From assembly GCF_004363725.1 (NCBI RefSeq), contig NZ_SNZF01000021.1, positions 1-64,000 of the forward strand: a stretch of DNA of 64,000 nt. Reading direction: 5' to 3'. Positions 43,125-52,271 of this stretch are shown in pieces (the stretch's first letter is position 1; each line of letters begins with the position of its first letter). Made by a program: the position numbers and the translations under genes. This DNA comes from Aquamicrobium defluvii (GTDB lineage Bacteria; Pseudomonadota; Alphaproteobacteria; Rhizobiales; Rhizobiaceae). Under the pieces are notes generated by a model that searched no databases, was not told where the DNA came from, and worked only from the letters and a program-made list of their open reading frames with translations.

Positions 43125-44030
43125 ATGTCCAACCTGTTCAGGAAAGCGGCTCTGGCCGCTGTCGTTGCCGGCGGTGCTTCCCCGGTGCTTGCTGCGGACC
43201 TCGCCGAGCGGCCGATCGTGATCGAGGAGCCGCCCGTCATCCAGCAGCCTTACGAAGAAGTCGGCGATTTTGGCGGCTGGTATATCCGCGGAGATCTGGA
43301 TTATCACAAATCGAAGATCCGCGGCGCCGAATACATCACCTATGGCGCGGAGCCGTGCCCTGTCGGCTGTGGCGACCCTGACGTCTGGACCGGCGTCGGC
43401 GGCACCAAGAGCTTCGACACCACCGAGCTCAAGAGCGCGTTCTCGATCGGCGCCGGCGTCGGCTATCAGCTCAACCGGCATTTTCGTACGGACCTGACCC
43501 TCGACTACTGGTTCAGGACCAAGTTCAAGGGCAGCACGTCCGATGACGGCAACTCTGGTTGCGGCAGCCCCACCATTCCCTGCCAGTCTGTCGACCGTTC
43601 CAAGATGTCGGCGCTTGTGCTGCTTGCCAATGCCTATGTCGATCTCGGCACATGGAACGGCCTGACGCCTTATGTCGGCGCCGGTATCGGCGGCGCGCAC
43701 ATCAGGTGGGAAGATCTGGAGAACGACGCCAATGTCGGCTTTGCCACGCACAAGGGCAGCAAGAGCTGGCGCTTTGCCTACGCCCTGATGGCCGGCGCCT
43801 CCTACTGCCTGACCGACAAGCTGATGCTGGATGCCGGCTACCGGTTCAGCCGCATCGAGGGCGGTCGCATGTTCGAGCGCAACGGTGCCGGCCCCGGCTT
43901 CGACAAGGGTTTCAACACGCACGAAGTGCGCGCCGGCCTGCGCTACAATTTCGGGGGCGGTGCAAACCACTGCTATCAGCCGGAGACGGTAGCCTACGAG
44001 CTGCCGCCGGAGCCGATCTACACCAAGTAG
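43125..44030 (+). CDS. Outer-membrane beta-barrel protein (rhizobial Omp25/31-like family)
   Basis: A 301-residue outer-membrane protein. The signal peptide runs to about residue 23 (MSNLFRKAALAAVVAGGASPVLA). A short acidic-proline stretch and about eight amphipathic strands follow, for example GGWYIRGDLDYH, FSIGAGVGYQLN, FRTDLTLDYWF, GLTPYVGAGIGGAHIRW and EVRAGLRYNF. It resembles the small porin-like surface proteins of rhizobia and Brucella. Unusually, the predicted external loops carry cysteine pairs, Cys78/Cys82 and Cys146/Cys153. It is a single-gene unit with its own terminator. Confidence 0.85.
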   Translation: MSNLFRKAALAAVVAGGASPVLAADLAERPIVIEEPPVIQQPYEEVGDFGGWYIRGDLDYHKSKIRGAEYITYGAEPCPVGCGDPDVWTGVGGTKSFDTTELKSAFSIGAGVGYQLNRHFRTDLTLDYWFRTKFKGSTSDDGNSGCGSPTIPCQSVDRSKMSALVLLANAYVDLGTWNGLTPYVGAGIGGAHIRWEDLENDANVGFATHKGSKSWRFAYALMAGASYCLTDKLMLDAGYRFSRIEGGRMFERNGAGPGFDKGFNTHEVRAGLRYNFGGGANHCYQPETVAYELPPEPIYTK

Positions 44031-44055
44031 CCTGATCGGGCCTGCAACCGGAAGG

Positions 44056-44086
44056 GCCGGAAAGCACAGCCTTCCGGCTCTTTCGT
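44056..44086 (+). terminator. Rho-independent terminator of the outer-membrane protein gene
   Basis: The stem GCCGGAA (44056-44062) and TTCCGGC (44072-44078) encloses a nine-base loop and is followed by TCTTTCGTTT. It begins 26 bases after the stop codon of the beta-barrel gene. Confidence 0.75.
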
Positions 44087-44112
44087 TTGCGTGGCGATGG
44101 ATTGCGGTGCCG

Positions 44113-44817
44113 TCAAAGCACCACCGTTATCCACGCGAAGGTCTGTTCGGCATGCTCCAGCATCGCCTTGCGCGCCGCCTCCGGCTGGCGGTTGCGGATG
44201 GCCTTGACGATGGGGTCGTGATTGTAGGGCGTCAGGTTCTTGGCGGCCGCCGGCTTCACGGCCGAAAGGATGAAGTTCGTCACCTCGACCTGTATTTCGG
44301 TTTCCTGCTTCAGCAGCCGCGCCGAGCCGGAAACCTCGGCGATGATCGTGTGGAAACGGGCATCGGCGAAACGCATGTCCGGAAAGCGCGGCAGCAGATC
44401 GTCGTAATCCCTTGCGGCCTGCACGATACGTTCAAAATCGGCGGGGCTCCCGCGTTCGGCCGCGAGGTAGCAGGCCTCGCCGGAGATCGCGCGCCGCCAA
44501 TCGGTAAGATCCCGCAATTCCTCCCGTGTAAGCCTCAGACGCCGTGCGGCATCCGCCAGCCGCTCGCCAACGTCGGTGGCGACGAAGTTGCCGCCATTGC
44601 GGCCGCGCACCGTGGTCAGCAGTCCCATGTCGCGCATGGCGCCGAGCGCGATGCGCGCGGTCATCGGGGCCACCCCCAGCATTCTCGCCAGCTCGTTCTC
44701 GGGCGGAAGCTGTTCGCCGGGGCTCAGATCGCCCATGGTGATGGCCTCCCGCAGCCGGCGGAACACCATGTCCGGCGCGCTGTTGCCTTCGGCAGAGAGG
44801 GGCGTCAGAAATTTCAT
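44113..44817 (-). CDS. GntR-family transcriptional regulator, FadR subfamily
   Basis: A 234-residue repressor-type regulator. The N-terminal winged helix-turn-helix (about 15-75) reads LREAITMGDLSPGEQLPPENELARMLGVAPMTARIALGAMRDMGLL. It is followed by an all-helical FCD ligand domain (about 90-215), with the metal/ligand-type positions around DMRFADARFHTIIAEVSGS and HDPIVKAIRNRQPEAARKAMLEHAEQ. It is divergent from the hydrolase/amino-acid transporter operon and probably controls it through the inverted repeat in the 53-base gap. Confidence 0.9.
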   Translation of the reverse strand: MKFLTPLSAEGNSAPDMVFRRLREAITMGDLSPGEQLPPENELARMLGVAPMTARIALGAMRDMGLLTTVRGRNGGNFVATDVGERLADAARRLRLTREELRDLTDWRRAISGEACYLAAERGSPADFERIVQAARDYDDLLPRFPDMRFADARFHTIIAEVSGSARLLKQETEIQVEVTNFILSAVKPAAAKNLTPYNHDPIVKAIRNRQPEAARKAMLEHAEQTFAWITVVL

Positions 44818-44836
44818 TTGACCAATAAACTATAGA

Positions 44837-44859
44837 TGTTAAATGTTATGTGATTAACA
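44837..44859. promoter_or_regulatory. Candidate operator of the FadR-type regulator
   Basis: The inverted repeat TGTTAA (44837-44842) and TTAACA (44854-44859), with 11 bases between arms, lies in an AT-rich divergent gap. It is 20 bases upstream of the regulator gene and about 12 bases before the hydrolase ATG at 44871. Its position and symmetry suit autoregulation and control of the divergent operon. Confidence 0.4.
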
Positions 44860-44870
44860 GTTGGAATGCA

Positions 44871-45623
44871 ATGCCTCAAACCGTATCCGAACACAAGCCG
44901 GCAAAGCCTCGCATCCTTGTTTCCGGCTCTCTCGCCTCGCCTTATGCAAGCGACTATCTGGCCTGCACCCTGCGGGAGTTCTCCGATTCCGCCTTCGCGG
45001 GGCTGCGCGATGCGGGCGTCGACGTGACTTTTGTCGAGGCTTCCGCGCCGGTGCTGACCCAGCGCGAGGCTCTGGAGGGCGTGGACGGGCTTCTGATGCT
45101 GGGCGGGGCCGATGCCGATCCGCAAACCTATGGCCAGTCCATTGCCTCCGACACGGTCTATGGCGTCCATCGCGCGGCAGACGATTATGAGCTGGAGCTT
45201 CTGCGCCTCGCTCGGGAAAGGCATCTTCCTTTCCTCGGCATCTGCCGGGGCATGCAGCTTCTCAACATCGCGGCGGGCGGCGATCTCACGCAGGAGATCG
45301 GCGGCGGCACGATGCATTATCTGACGGCCGACAATTCGGTCATGACCGCCCATCCGGTCGAAATACTGCCCGATACGCGCCTGGAAGAGATTTACGGAGC
45401 GATCGAGATCGTTGTGCGCTCCGGCCACCATCAGGCGGTTTCGAAGGTGGGCGCGGGGCTGAAGGTCGCGGCAAGGGCCGCCGACGGCATCGTCGAGGCG
45501 CTGGAAGGCGCCGGCGACGACTGGGCGGTCGGCGTCCAGTGGCACCCGGAGGACCCCAGGGCGTCCCGTGAGGATTTCGACCGGCTGCTGGGCGCATTCC
45601 TCGCCCAGTGCAGGCGCGCATAA
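44871..45623 (+). CDS. Gamma-glutamyl-gamma-aminobutyrate hydrolase-like protein (peptidase C26, PuuD type)
   Basis: A 250-residue class I glutamine-amidotransferase-fold hydrolase. The nucleophile cysteine is in PFLGICRGMQLLNIAAGG, the catalytic histidine and acid are in VGVQWHPED, and VRSGHHQAV is a PuuD-type motif. Characterised relatives cleave gamma-glutamyl bonds, for instance in gamma-glutamyl-GABA from putrescine degradation. An upstream GTG (44850) would put the start inside the candidate operator, so the ATG is preferred. It is the first gene before an amino-acid ABC transporter, which suggests hydrolysis of an imported gamma-glutamyl or amide compound. Confidence 0.85.
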   Translation: MPQTVSEHKPAKPRILVSGSLASPYASDYLACTLREFSDSAFAGLRDAGVDVTFVEASAPVLTQREALEGVDGLLMLGGADADPQTYGQSIASDTVYGVHRAADDYELELLRLARERHLPFLGICRGMQLLNIAAGGDLTQEIGGGTMHYLTADNSVMTAHPVEILPDTRLEEIYGAIEIVVRSGHHQAVSKVGAGLKVAARAADGIVEALEGAGDDWAVGVQWHPEDPRASREDFDRLLGAFLAQCRRA

Positions 45624-45657
45624 CCGCAGCACAATCAACATCAGGGAGAATCGTTCC

Positions 45658-46503
45658 ATGAAGTCATTTGCATTGCTGGCCGTCGCCGGCCTCCTGTCCA
45701 CTCTGGCCGCGACGGCGGGCGCTCAGGCGGCCGAATATGGCAAGTGCGAGCCGAAGGGCGAGCGCGGCAGCATCAGCCTTGAAACCATCGCCGCCGATAC
45801 GCTGACCGTGGCGACGGTGCTGCCGAATCCCGGCTGGTACAATGGCATCTCGCCCGAGAAGATCGAGGACGGCTTCGAATATTGCATGGGGGCCGAGATC
45901 GCCCACCGCGCCGGGCTGGACAAGGTGCGCCTCGTCAACATGGCCTGGGACCAGTACATCTCCGGCACCGCCTCCAACTATGACATCGGCATCGCCGGCA
46001 CCACCATCACCGAAGCCCGCAAGCAGGTCTTCGATTTCAGCCAGCCCTATTTCTCGTCCAATCTCGGCGTCGCCGTGAAGAAGGGCGCCGACGTGAGCGC
46101 GGAAAACATCCGTTCGAAGCGCATCGGCGTCCTGCAGGGCAACATGGGATCGGACTGGGTCATCGGCACGCTGAAGCCCGACCAGCAGCCGTCGCTCTAC
46201 CAGTCGCAGCCCGACATGGTCACCGCGCTCATTGCCGGCCAGGTGGACGCCATCGTTTCCGACACCACGCTGGTGCTCTCGGCCACCAACGGCACCAATG
46301 GCATGATCGAAGTCATCGGCCAGTTCGAACTGGATCAGGGCTACGGCATCGTTCTGCCGAAGGGCTCGGCCAATGCCGCCGTTGTCGATCAGGCGGTTGC
46401 CGCGTTCAGGGAAGACGGCACGCTGGCCGACCTGTCGGCCAGATATCTGGCGCCTCTCTTCGGGGTCGATCCGGCATCCGTTCCGGTCTGGACCCTGAAG
46501 TGA
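45658..46503 (+). CDS. Amino-acid ABC transporter substrate-binding protein (family 3)
   Basis: A 281-residue periplasmic binding protein. The signal peptide MKSFALLAVAGLLSTLAATAGAQA ends near residue 24-25. The mature part has the family-3 motifs LTVATVLPNPGWYNG, DGFEYCMGAEIAHRAGLDKVRLVNMAWDQYISG, YDIGIAGTTITEARKQVFDFSQPYFSSNLGVAVKKG and IGVLQGNMG. The usual start motif GxxPPF is replaced by PGWYNG, so the ligand may differ from standard polar amino acids. The ribosome site GGGAGAA lies upstream of the ATG. Confidence 0.88.
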   Translation: MKSFALLAVAGLLSTLAATAGAQAAEYGKCEPKGERGSISLETIAADTLTVATVLPNPGWYNGISPEKIEDGFEYCMGAEIAHRAGLDKVRLVNMAWDQYISGTASNYDIGIAGTTITEARKQVFDFSQPYFSSNLGVAVKKGADVSAENIRSKRIGVLQGNMGSDWVIGTLKPDQQPSLYQSQPDMVTALIAGQVDAIVSDTTLVLSATNGTNGMIEVIGQFELDQGYGIVLPKGSANAAVVDQAVAAFREDGTLADLSARYLAPLFGVDPASVPVWTLK

Positions 46504-46512
46504 TCGTCTCTT

Positions 46513-46533
46513 CCCTCGCCACACGGGCGAGGG
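46513..46533 (+). other. Hairpin between binding-protein and permease genes
   Basis: CCCTCGCC (46513-46520) pairs with GGCGAGGG (46526-46533), ten bases after the binding-protein stop and about 85 bases before the permease. There is no T-tract. In ABC operons such hairpins often protect the upstream binding-protein message and reduce read-through to the permease; that role is inferred here. Confidence 0.5.
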
Positions 46534-46618
46534 GAGATCTTGCGACGCTGCCCGAGGCCGGATCCGGGCCCCGGCAGCGTCAGTTCGTGAAAAACCCGAA
46601 ACGAAAATTGGAGATGGC

Positions 46619-47686
46619 ATGACCACGCTGAGCCCTGCGCCGCGCAGCCGCGGTCTGGCGGTGTTCGCCACGCTGCTCGCTATAGCCTTGCTGGTCGCCG
46701 TCGCGGTCGTCGGCGAAGCCGTTCGCGCCGGCATCACCAGCCCGCAATTGTCCGCCTTCGGCGCCTGGGTCATGGCCGCCGGGCTGGCGCTGGGCGGCGT
46801 GACGCTGTGGACGGCGGTCAATGGTCTGCGCTGCTCGTTCCAGAGCGGACGCGAGGCCGCTGCGAATGAAATTCTGGCGTCTCGCGCCAGCGCCGCCCAG
46901 TCGCGCCAGCACAGCTTCATCACCTTCGGCCTCGCCTTCGCCGTGCTGATCGGTTTTGCGCTGGTCCAGCTCGTTCTCATCAATGACGGCAACATCCAGC
47001 GCACATTCCTGCGCGGCGACCTGATGGCGGGCAGCGCGCTCGACATCGCCCGTGCCTTCATCGTCAACATCAGGCTGGCCCTCATCTCGGGCGTCATCGT
47101 TCTGGTGTTCGGGCTCGTTCTGGCCATCGCCCGCATGATCCCCGGCAAGGCCGGCGCACCGGTCCGCTTTCTGGCCGTCGCCTATATCGATCTCATGCGC
47201 GCCGTGCCGGCGATCATCGTGCTCTATCTGATCGGCTTCGGCCTGCCGCTCACCAACCTGCCCGTCTTGAGCGGGCTCAATGCGGAGTGGTTCGCCATCC
47301 TTGCCCTGTCGCTGACCTACAGCGCCTATGTGGCCGAGGTGTACCGTTCGGGCATCGCCTCGATCCATCCCTCGCAATGGGCGGCCAGCCGCTCGCTCGG
47401 CTTCTCCTATTTGCAGACGCTGCGCTTCTTCATCCTGCCGCAGGCCATGCGCCTCGTCATCCCGCCGATGCTGAGCACATTCATCGCTCTGCAAAAGGAT
47501 ACCTCGCTGGTCAACGTCATCGGCACGCTCGACGCGTTCAACCAGGCGAAGTTCTACGCCTCCAGCACCTTCAACCTGTCGTCGGTGACGGTGGTGGCCA
47601 TCCTGTTCGTCATCATCACCATTCCCCAGACGCGCTTCGTCGACTGGATGCTCGAGCGCGGTGCGAACCGCCGCAAGGGAGCTTGA
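46619..47686 (+). CDS. Amino-acid ABC transporter permease (HisM/GlnP type)
   Basis: A 355-residue inner-membrane permease. An N-terminal extension holds two hydrophobic segments (GLAVFATLLAIALLVAVAVVG and LSAFGAWVMAAGLALGGVTLW) and a cytoplasmic stretch. The transmembrane domain proper has VNIRLALISGVIVLVFGLVLAIARMIPG, YIDLMRAVPAIIVLYLIGFGLP, and the coupling EAA loop YVAEVYRSGIASIHPSQWAASRSLGFSYLQTLRFFILPQA. The only permease gene in the operon, it probably forms a homodimer. Its stop is two bases before the ATPase start. Confidence 0.9.
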   Translation: MTTLSPAPRSRGLAVFATLLAIALLVAVAVVGEAVRAGITSPQLSAFGAWVMAAGLALGGVTLWTAVNGLRCSFQSGREAAANEILASRASAAQSRQHSFITFGLAFAVLIGFALVQLVLINDGNIQRTFLRGDLMAGSALDIARAFIVNIRLALISGVIVLVFGLVLAIARMIPGKAGAPVRFLAVAYIDLMRAVPAIIVLYLIGFGLPLTNLPVLSGLNAEWFAILALSLTYSAYVAEVYRSGIASIHPSQWAASRSLGFSYLQTLRFFILPQAMRLVIPPMLSTFIALQKDTSLVNVIGTLDAFNQAKFYASSTFNLSSVTVVAILFVIITIPQTRFVDWMLERGANRRKGA

Positions 47687-47688
47687 CC

Positions 47689-48432
47689 ATGGCTTTCATC
47701 GAACTGTCCGGCATAGAGAAGAGCTATTCGAACCATCATGTGCTGAAGGGCATCGACCTCGATGTGGAAAAGCATCAGGTCGTAACGCTGATCGGCGCTT
47801 CCGGCTCGGGAAAATCGACGCTGCTGCGCTGCATCAACGCGCTGGAAACTATCGACAGCGGCACCGTTTCCGTCGATGGCGACGTGGTGTCCGGACCGGG
47901 CGTCGACCTGGACCGGCTGCGCCGCAAGGTCGGCATGGTCTTCCAGTCGTTCAACCTGTTTCCGCACATGACGGTCGAGGACAACATCGCCGTCGGTCCC
48001 GTACGCCTTCTGGGCGAGGACCCGGATGCGGCGCTCAGGCGTGCGCGCGAATTGCTGGAGAGGGTCAATCTCGCCCATCGCGCCCGCTACTATCCGGACC
48101 AGCTTTCCGGCGGCCAGCAGCAGCGCGTCGCCATCGTGCGCGCCATCGCCATGCGTCCGGAAGCGCTGCTTCTGGACGAGATCACCTCGGCCCTCGATCC
48201 CGAGCTGGTGGCCGAGGTGCTCAACATCGTTCGCGATCTGGCCCGCGACGGCATGACCATGATCCTCGCCACGCACGAGATGCAGTTCGCCCGCGAGGTC
48301 TCCGACGTGGTGGTGTTCCTCGAACAGGGCAAGCTCCTGGAGAAGGGGCCGCCGGAGCAGATTTTTGGCGAGCCGAAGGAAGAGCGCACCCGCGCCTTCC
48401 TGAAACAGATCATCGAGGCGGGGCGCCTCTGA
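47689..48432 (+). CDS. Amino-acid ABC transporter ATP-binding protein (GlnQ/HisP type)
   Basis: A 247-residue ATPase. Walker A GASGSGKST is at about 36-44, the Q-loop is VGMVFQSFNLFPH, the signature LSGGQQQRVAIVRA is at 139-152, Walker B LLLDEITSALDPELV is near 160-174, and the switch His is in ILATHEM. The arrangement and length are typical of polar amino-acid importers. In-frame upstream sequence belongs to the permease region and is not part of the protein. Confidence 0.93.
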   Translation: MAFIELSGIEKSYSNHHVLKGIDLDVEKHQVVTLIGASGSGKSTLLRCINALETIDSGTVSVDGDVVSGPGVDLDRLRRKVGMVFQSFNLFPHMTVEDNIAVGPVRLLGEDPDAALRRARELLERVNLAHRARYYPDQLSGGQQQRVAIVRAIAMRPEALLLDEITSALDPELVAEVLNIVRDLARDGMTMILATHEMQFAREVSDVVVFLEQGKLLEKGPPEQIFGEPKEERTRAFLKQIIEAGRL

Positions 48433-48532
48433 CCGGGTTCGGGCCGCGCATCGCGCGACCCCTGCCTTGTCAACAGCCAGTGCGGGGCGGCTTTGTCTCG
48501 ACTCCGCCGGCTTTTCGTGCCAAGTCCGCGCC

Positions 48533-49192
48533 ATGGCACTCGACATCAAGATATGCGGGCTGAAGACCGCCGAAGCGCTGACGGCCGCCATCGAAGGCGG
48601 GGCCAGCCATGTCGGCTTCATCTTCTTTCCCAAAAGCCCGCGCAACGTGACGCCGGAGCAAGCGGCGACCCTGCGCGAACAGGCCCATGGCAGGGCGAAG
48701 GGTGTCGCCGTCACCGTCGATGCCGACGACACTTTTCTGGATGCCATCGTGCACACGATGCAGCCCGACATGCTCCAGCTTCACGGTTCGGAAAGCCCCC
48801 AGCGTGTGGCGCAGGTCAAGGCCCGCTATGCGCTGCCGGTGATGAAGGCGTTCGCAGTCCACGAAGCGGCGGACCTTGCCCGCATCGCGCCTTATCGCGG
48901 CATCGCCGACCGCTTTCTTTTCGACGCAAGGCCGCCGGCCGGTTCGGAGCTTCCCGGCGGAAACGGCGTGCGTTTCGACTGGACCATTCTCGCCGGGCTT
49001 GACGCTGGCGTCGATTACATGCTTTCGGGCGGGCTCGACGCCGCCAATATCGGCGATGCGCTGCGGCTTGCGAACCCGCCGGGCATCGACATATCGTCCG
49101 GGGTCGAGAGCGCGCCGGGCGTCAAGGACGCTGCGCTCATCGAAGCTTTTTTCAAGGCGGTTGCAGCCGCGCGCAACGACCGTGCAGCCTGA
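48533..49192 (+). CDS. trpF: Phosphoribosylanthranilate isomerase
   Basis: It catalyses the Amadori rearrangement of N-(5-phosphoribosyl)anthranilate in tryptophan synthesis. The 219-residue (beta/alpha)8 protein has catalytic-type Cys8 in DIKICGLK, the GFIFFPKSPRNV and VTVDADD strands, LQLHGSE, and RFLFDARPP with the catalytic-type Asp. It ends in the phosphate site MLSGGLDAANIGDAL and the GIDISSGVESAPGVKD motif. It is followed by trpB and trpA in the same direction. Confidence 0.95.
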   Translation: MALDIKICGLKTAEALTAAIEGGASHVGFIFFPKSPRNVTPEQAATLREQAHGRAKGVAVTVDADDTFLDAIVHTMQPDMLQLHGSESPQRVAQVKARYALPVMKAFAVHEAADLARIAPYRGIADRFLFDARPPAGSELPGGNGVRFDWTILAGLDAGVDYMLSGGLDAANIGDALRLANPPGIDISSGVESAPGVKDAALIEAFFKAVAAARNDRAA

Positions 49193-49222
49193 ACCGCAGC
49201 CCCTTGCCCGAGGAGATCGGCG

Positions 49223-50443
49223 ATGAACAAGCCGGCCATGCCAAATTCCTTCCGCACCGGCCCCGACGAGCAGGGGATGTTCGGCATTTTCGGCGGCCGC
49301 TTCGTCGCCGAGACGCTGATGCCGCTGATCCTCGATCTGGAGGAGAAGTGGAACGAGGCCAAAACCGATCCGGCTTTCAGGGCGGAGCTTCAGGCGCTCT
49401 CCACCTTCTATGCCGGCCGCCCCTCCAAGCTCTATTTCGCCGAAGGGCTGACAAGGCATCTCGGCGGCGCGAAAATCTACTTCAAGCGCGAGGACCTGAA
49501 CCACACCGGCTCGCACAAGATCAACAACTGCCTCGGCCAGATCCTGCTCGCCAAGCGCATGGGCAAGACGCGCATCATCGCGGAAACGGGCGCCGGCCAG
49601 CACGGTGTCGCTTCCGCCACCGTGGCGGCGCGCTTCGGCCTGCCCTGCGTGGTCTACATGGGGGCGACCGACGTGGCGCGCCAAAGCCCGAACGTGTTCC
49701 GCATGAAGCTGCTGGGCGCGGAGGTGAAGCCGGTGAGCGCCGGTCACGGCACGCTCAAGGATGCCATGAACGAAGCGCTCCGCGACTGGGTCACCAATGT
49801 CGAGGATACCTACTACCTGATCGGCACCGCCGCCGGCCCGCACCCCTATCCGGAAATGGTGCGCGAGTTCCAGTCGCCCATCGGCACCGAGGCGCGCGCC
49901 CAGATTCTTGAACAGGAAGGCCGCCTGCCGGATGTCATCATCGCCGCCGTCGGTGGCGGCTCCAACGCCATCGGCCTGTTCCACCCCTTCCTCGATGACA
50001 AGGACGTCAGGATCGTCGGTATCGAGGCCGGCGGTCGGGGCCTCGACGGCATCGAGCATTGCGCTTCCATGAATGCCGGCCGTCCGGGCGTGCTGCACGG
50101 CAACCGCACCTACCTGTTGCAGAACGAGGACGGCCAGATCCTCGATGGCCATTCGATCTCCGCCGGTCTCGACTATCCCGGCGTCGGGCCGGAGCATTCA
50201 TGGCTGCGCGACACCGGCCGCGTCGACTATGTGCCGGTCCTTGACGACGAGGCGCTGGAGGCTTTCCAGCTCTGCACGCGCACCGAAGGCATCATCCCGG
50301 CGCTCGAATCGGCCCATGCCATCGCCCATGCGGTCAAGATCGCGCCGTCGATGGGCAAGGACGAGGTCATAATCGTCAACCTGTCCGGCCGCGGCGACAA
50401 GGACGTGCACACCGTGGCCTCCATGATGGGTATGGAGATCTGA
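49223..50443 (+). CDS. trpB: Tryptophan synthase beta chain
   Basis: A 406-residue PLP enzyme that condenses indole with serine. [18 protein letters not shown] is the TrpB N-terminus. The PLP lysine is Lys99 in [32 protein letters not shown] follows, and the phosphate cradle is [13 protein letters not shown]. It is of normal length, 30 bases after trpF and one base before trpA. Confidence 0.97.
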   Translation: MNKPAMPNSFRTGPDEQGMFGIFGGRFVAETLMPLILDLEEKWNEAKTDPAFRAELQALSTFYAGRPSKLYFAEGLTRHLGGAKIYFKREDLNHTGSHKINNCLGQILLAKRMGKTRIIAETGAGQHGVASATVAARFGLPCVVYMGATDVARQSPNVFRMKLLGAEVKPVSAGHGTLKDAMNEALRDWVTNVEDTYYLIGTAAGPHPYPEMVREFQSPIGTEARAQILEQEGRLPDVIIAAVGGGSNAIGLFHPFLDDKDVRIVGIEAGGRGLDGIEHCASMNAGRPGVLHGNRTYLLQNEDGQILDGHSISAGLDYPGVGPEHSWLRDTGRVDYVPVLDDEALEAFQLCTRTEGIIPALESAHAIAHAVKIAPSMGKDEVIIVNLSGRGDKDVHTVASMMGMEI

Positions 50444-50444
50444 A

Positions 50445-51287
50445 ATGACCGAGACCCGCATCGACCGCCGCATGGGGAAGCTGAAGGCAGAGGGCCGCCC
50501 GGCGCTCGTCACCTATTTCATGGGCGGCGACCCGGACTACGACACCTCCTTGTCGATCATGAAGGCGCTTGGCCGCTCCGGGGCCGACATCATCGAGCTC
50601 GGCATGCCGTTTTCCGATCCGATGGCCGATGGCCCGGCCATCCAGGCGGCTGGCCTGCGCTCGCTGAAAGGCGGCCAGACGCTCGTGCGCACGTTGCAGA
50701 TGGCGGCCGACTTCCGCAAGGATGACGACGAGACCCCCATCGTTCTGATGGGTTACTATAACCCCATCTACATCTATGGCGTCGAGCGCTTCCTCACTGA
50801 TGCGAAGGCGTCCGGCATCGACGGGCTGATCGTTGTCGACCTGCCGCCGGAAATGGACGAGGAACTGTGCGTGCCGGCGCTCAGGGCGGGCATCAACTTC
50901 ATCCGCCTCGCCACGCCGACGACCGACGACAAGCGCCTGCCCAAGGTGCTGCAAAACACCTCGGGCTTCGTCTACTACGTGTCGATGACGGGCATCACCG
51001 GCTCGGCGCTGGCGGATACGGGCAAGGTGGCCGAGGCGGTCCGGCGCATCAAGCAGCACACCGACCTGCCGGTCTGCGTCGGCTTCGGCGTAAAGACGGC
51101 CGAACAGGCCCGCACCATCGGCGCGTCTGCCGACGGCGTGGTGGTCGGCACGGCAATCGTCAACGCGGTGGCCAATGTGCTGGGGCCCGATGGCAGGCGC
51201 ACGGCCGATCCGGCCGAGGCCGTCGCCACGCTGGTCTCCGGTCTTGCGCAGGGTGTGCGTCAGGCTCGCCTTGCTGCCGCCGAATAG
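50445..51287 (+). CDS. trpA: Tryptophan synthase alpha chain
   Basis: A 280-residue TIM-barrel subunit that cleaves indole-3-glycerol phosphate. Catalytic Glu51 and Asp62 lie in [16 protein letters not shown], matching Glu49 and Asp60 of the E. coli enzyme. [13 protein letters not shown] and [13 protein letters not shown] form the phosphate site. It is followed by accD after 45 bases. Confidence 0.97.
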   Translation: MTETRIDRRMGKLKAEGRPALVTYFMGGDPDYDTSLSIMKALGRSGADIIELGMPFSDPMADGPAIQAAGLRSLKGGQTLVRTLQMAADFRKDDDETPIVLMGYYNPIYIYGVERFLTDAKASGIDGLIVVDLPPEMDEELCVPALRAGINFIRLATPTTDDKRLPKVLQNTSGFVYYVSMTGITGSALADTGKVAEAVRRIKQHTDLPVCVGFGVKTAEQARTIGASADGVVVGTAIVNAVANVLGPDGRRTADPAEAVATLVSGLAQGVRQARLAAAE

Positions 51288-51332
51288 TTGCCCTAACCCA
51301 AACCGAATCAAGTCGCGGTCAGGAGCCGAACG

Positions 51333-52259
51333 ATGAACTGGATCACCAACTACGTCCGCCCGAAGATCAATTCCATGCTCGGCCGGCGCGAGATGCCCGA
51401 GAACCTCTGGATCAAGGATCCGGAGACGGGCGAGATGGTCTTCCACAAGGATCTGGAAGAGAACCAGTTCGTCATCCCGTCCTCCGGCTATCACATGAAG
51501 ATCGCCGCGAAGGAGCGTCTGAGGTTCTTCTTCGACGGCGGCAGGTACGAGGTTCTGGAAAACCCGAAAGTGGTACAGGACCCGCTGAAATTCCGCGACG
51601 AGAAGCGCTATGTGGACCGTCTCAAGGACGCCCGCGCGAAAACCGGCATGGACGACGCCATCGTCAATGCCGCCGGCGAGGTCGACGGTCTGCCCGTCGT
51701 CGCCACCGTGCAGGACTTCGCCTTCATGGGCGGCTCGCTCGGCCTTGCCGCAGGCGAGGCGATCATCACCGCTTTCGACACGGCGCGCCAGCGCCGCCAG
51801 CCGCTGGTGCTGTTCGCGGCCTCCGGCGGCGCGCGCATGCAGGAAGGCATCCTGTCGCTCATGCAGCTTGCCCGCACCACTGTCGCGGTCGACCGCCTCA
51901 AGGAGGCGGGGCTGCCCTATATCGTGGTGCTGACCAACCCGACCACCGGCGGCGTCACCGCTTCCTATGCGATGCTGGGCGACGTGCACATCGCCGAGCC
52001 GGGAGCCCTGATCGGCTTCGCCGGCCCGCGCGTCATCGAGCAGACCATCCGCGAGAAGCTCCCCGAGGGCTTCCAGCGCGCCGAATACCTTATGGAGCAC
52101 GGCATGGTCGACATGGTCGTGTCGCGGCTGGAGATGAAGCAGACGATTTCGCGTCTGCTCAGGCTGCTGCTGAAGGTGCCGGAAGTGCAGGAGGAGCCGG
52201 AGGCGGAGGTCTTGCCGCCGCCGGTCGCCGCCGCGCCGGAAGCCCGGCCACAGGCCTGA
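51333..52259 (+). CDS. accD: Acetyl-CoA carboxylase carboxyltransferase beta subunit
   Basis: The 308-residue beta subunit of the carboxyltransferase makes malonyl-CoA with AccA. The crotonase-fold core is clear: [86 protein letters not shown]. In the N-terminal region, where E. coli AccD has a four-cysteine zinc ribbon, this protein reads [13 protein letters not shown] and [11 protein letters not shown], so all four cysteines are absent. The C-terminus is an alanine/proline/glutamate tail. Confidence 0.95.
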   Translation: MNWITNYVRPKINSMLGRREMPENLWIKDPETGEMVFHKDLEENQFVIPSSGYHMKIAAKERLRFFFDGGRYEVLENPKVVQDPLKFRDEKRYVDRLKDARAKTGMDDAIVNAAGEVDGLPVVATVQDFAFMGGSLGLAAGEAIITAFDTARQRRQPLVLFAASGGARMQEGILSLMQLARTTVAVDRLKEAGLPYIVVLTNPTTGGVTASYAMLGDVHIAEPGALIGFAGPRVIEQTIREKLPEGFQRAEYLMEHGMVDMVVSRLEMKQTISRLLRLLLKVPEVQEEPEAEVLPPPVAAAPEARPQA

Positions 52260-52271
52260 TCGCAGCCCGGC

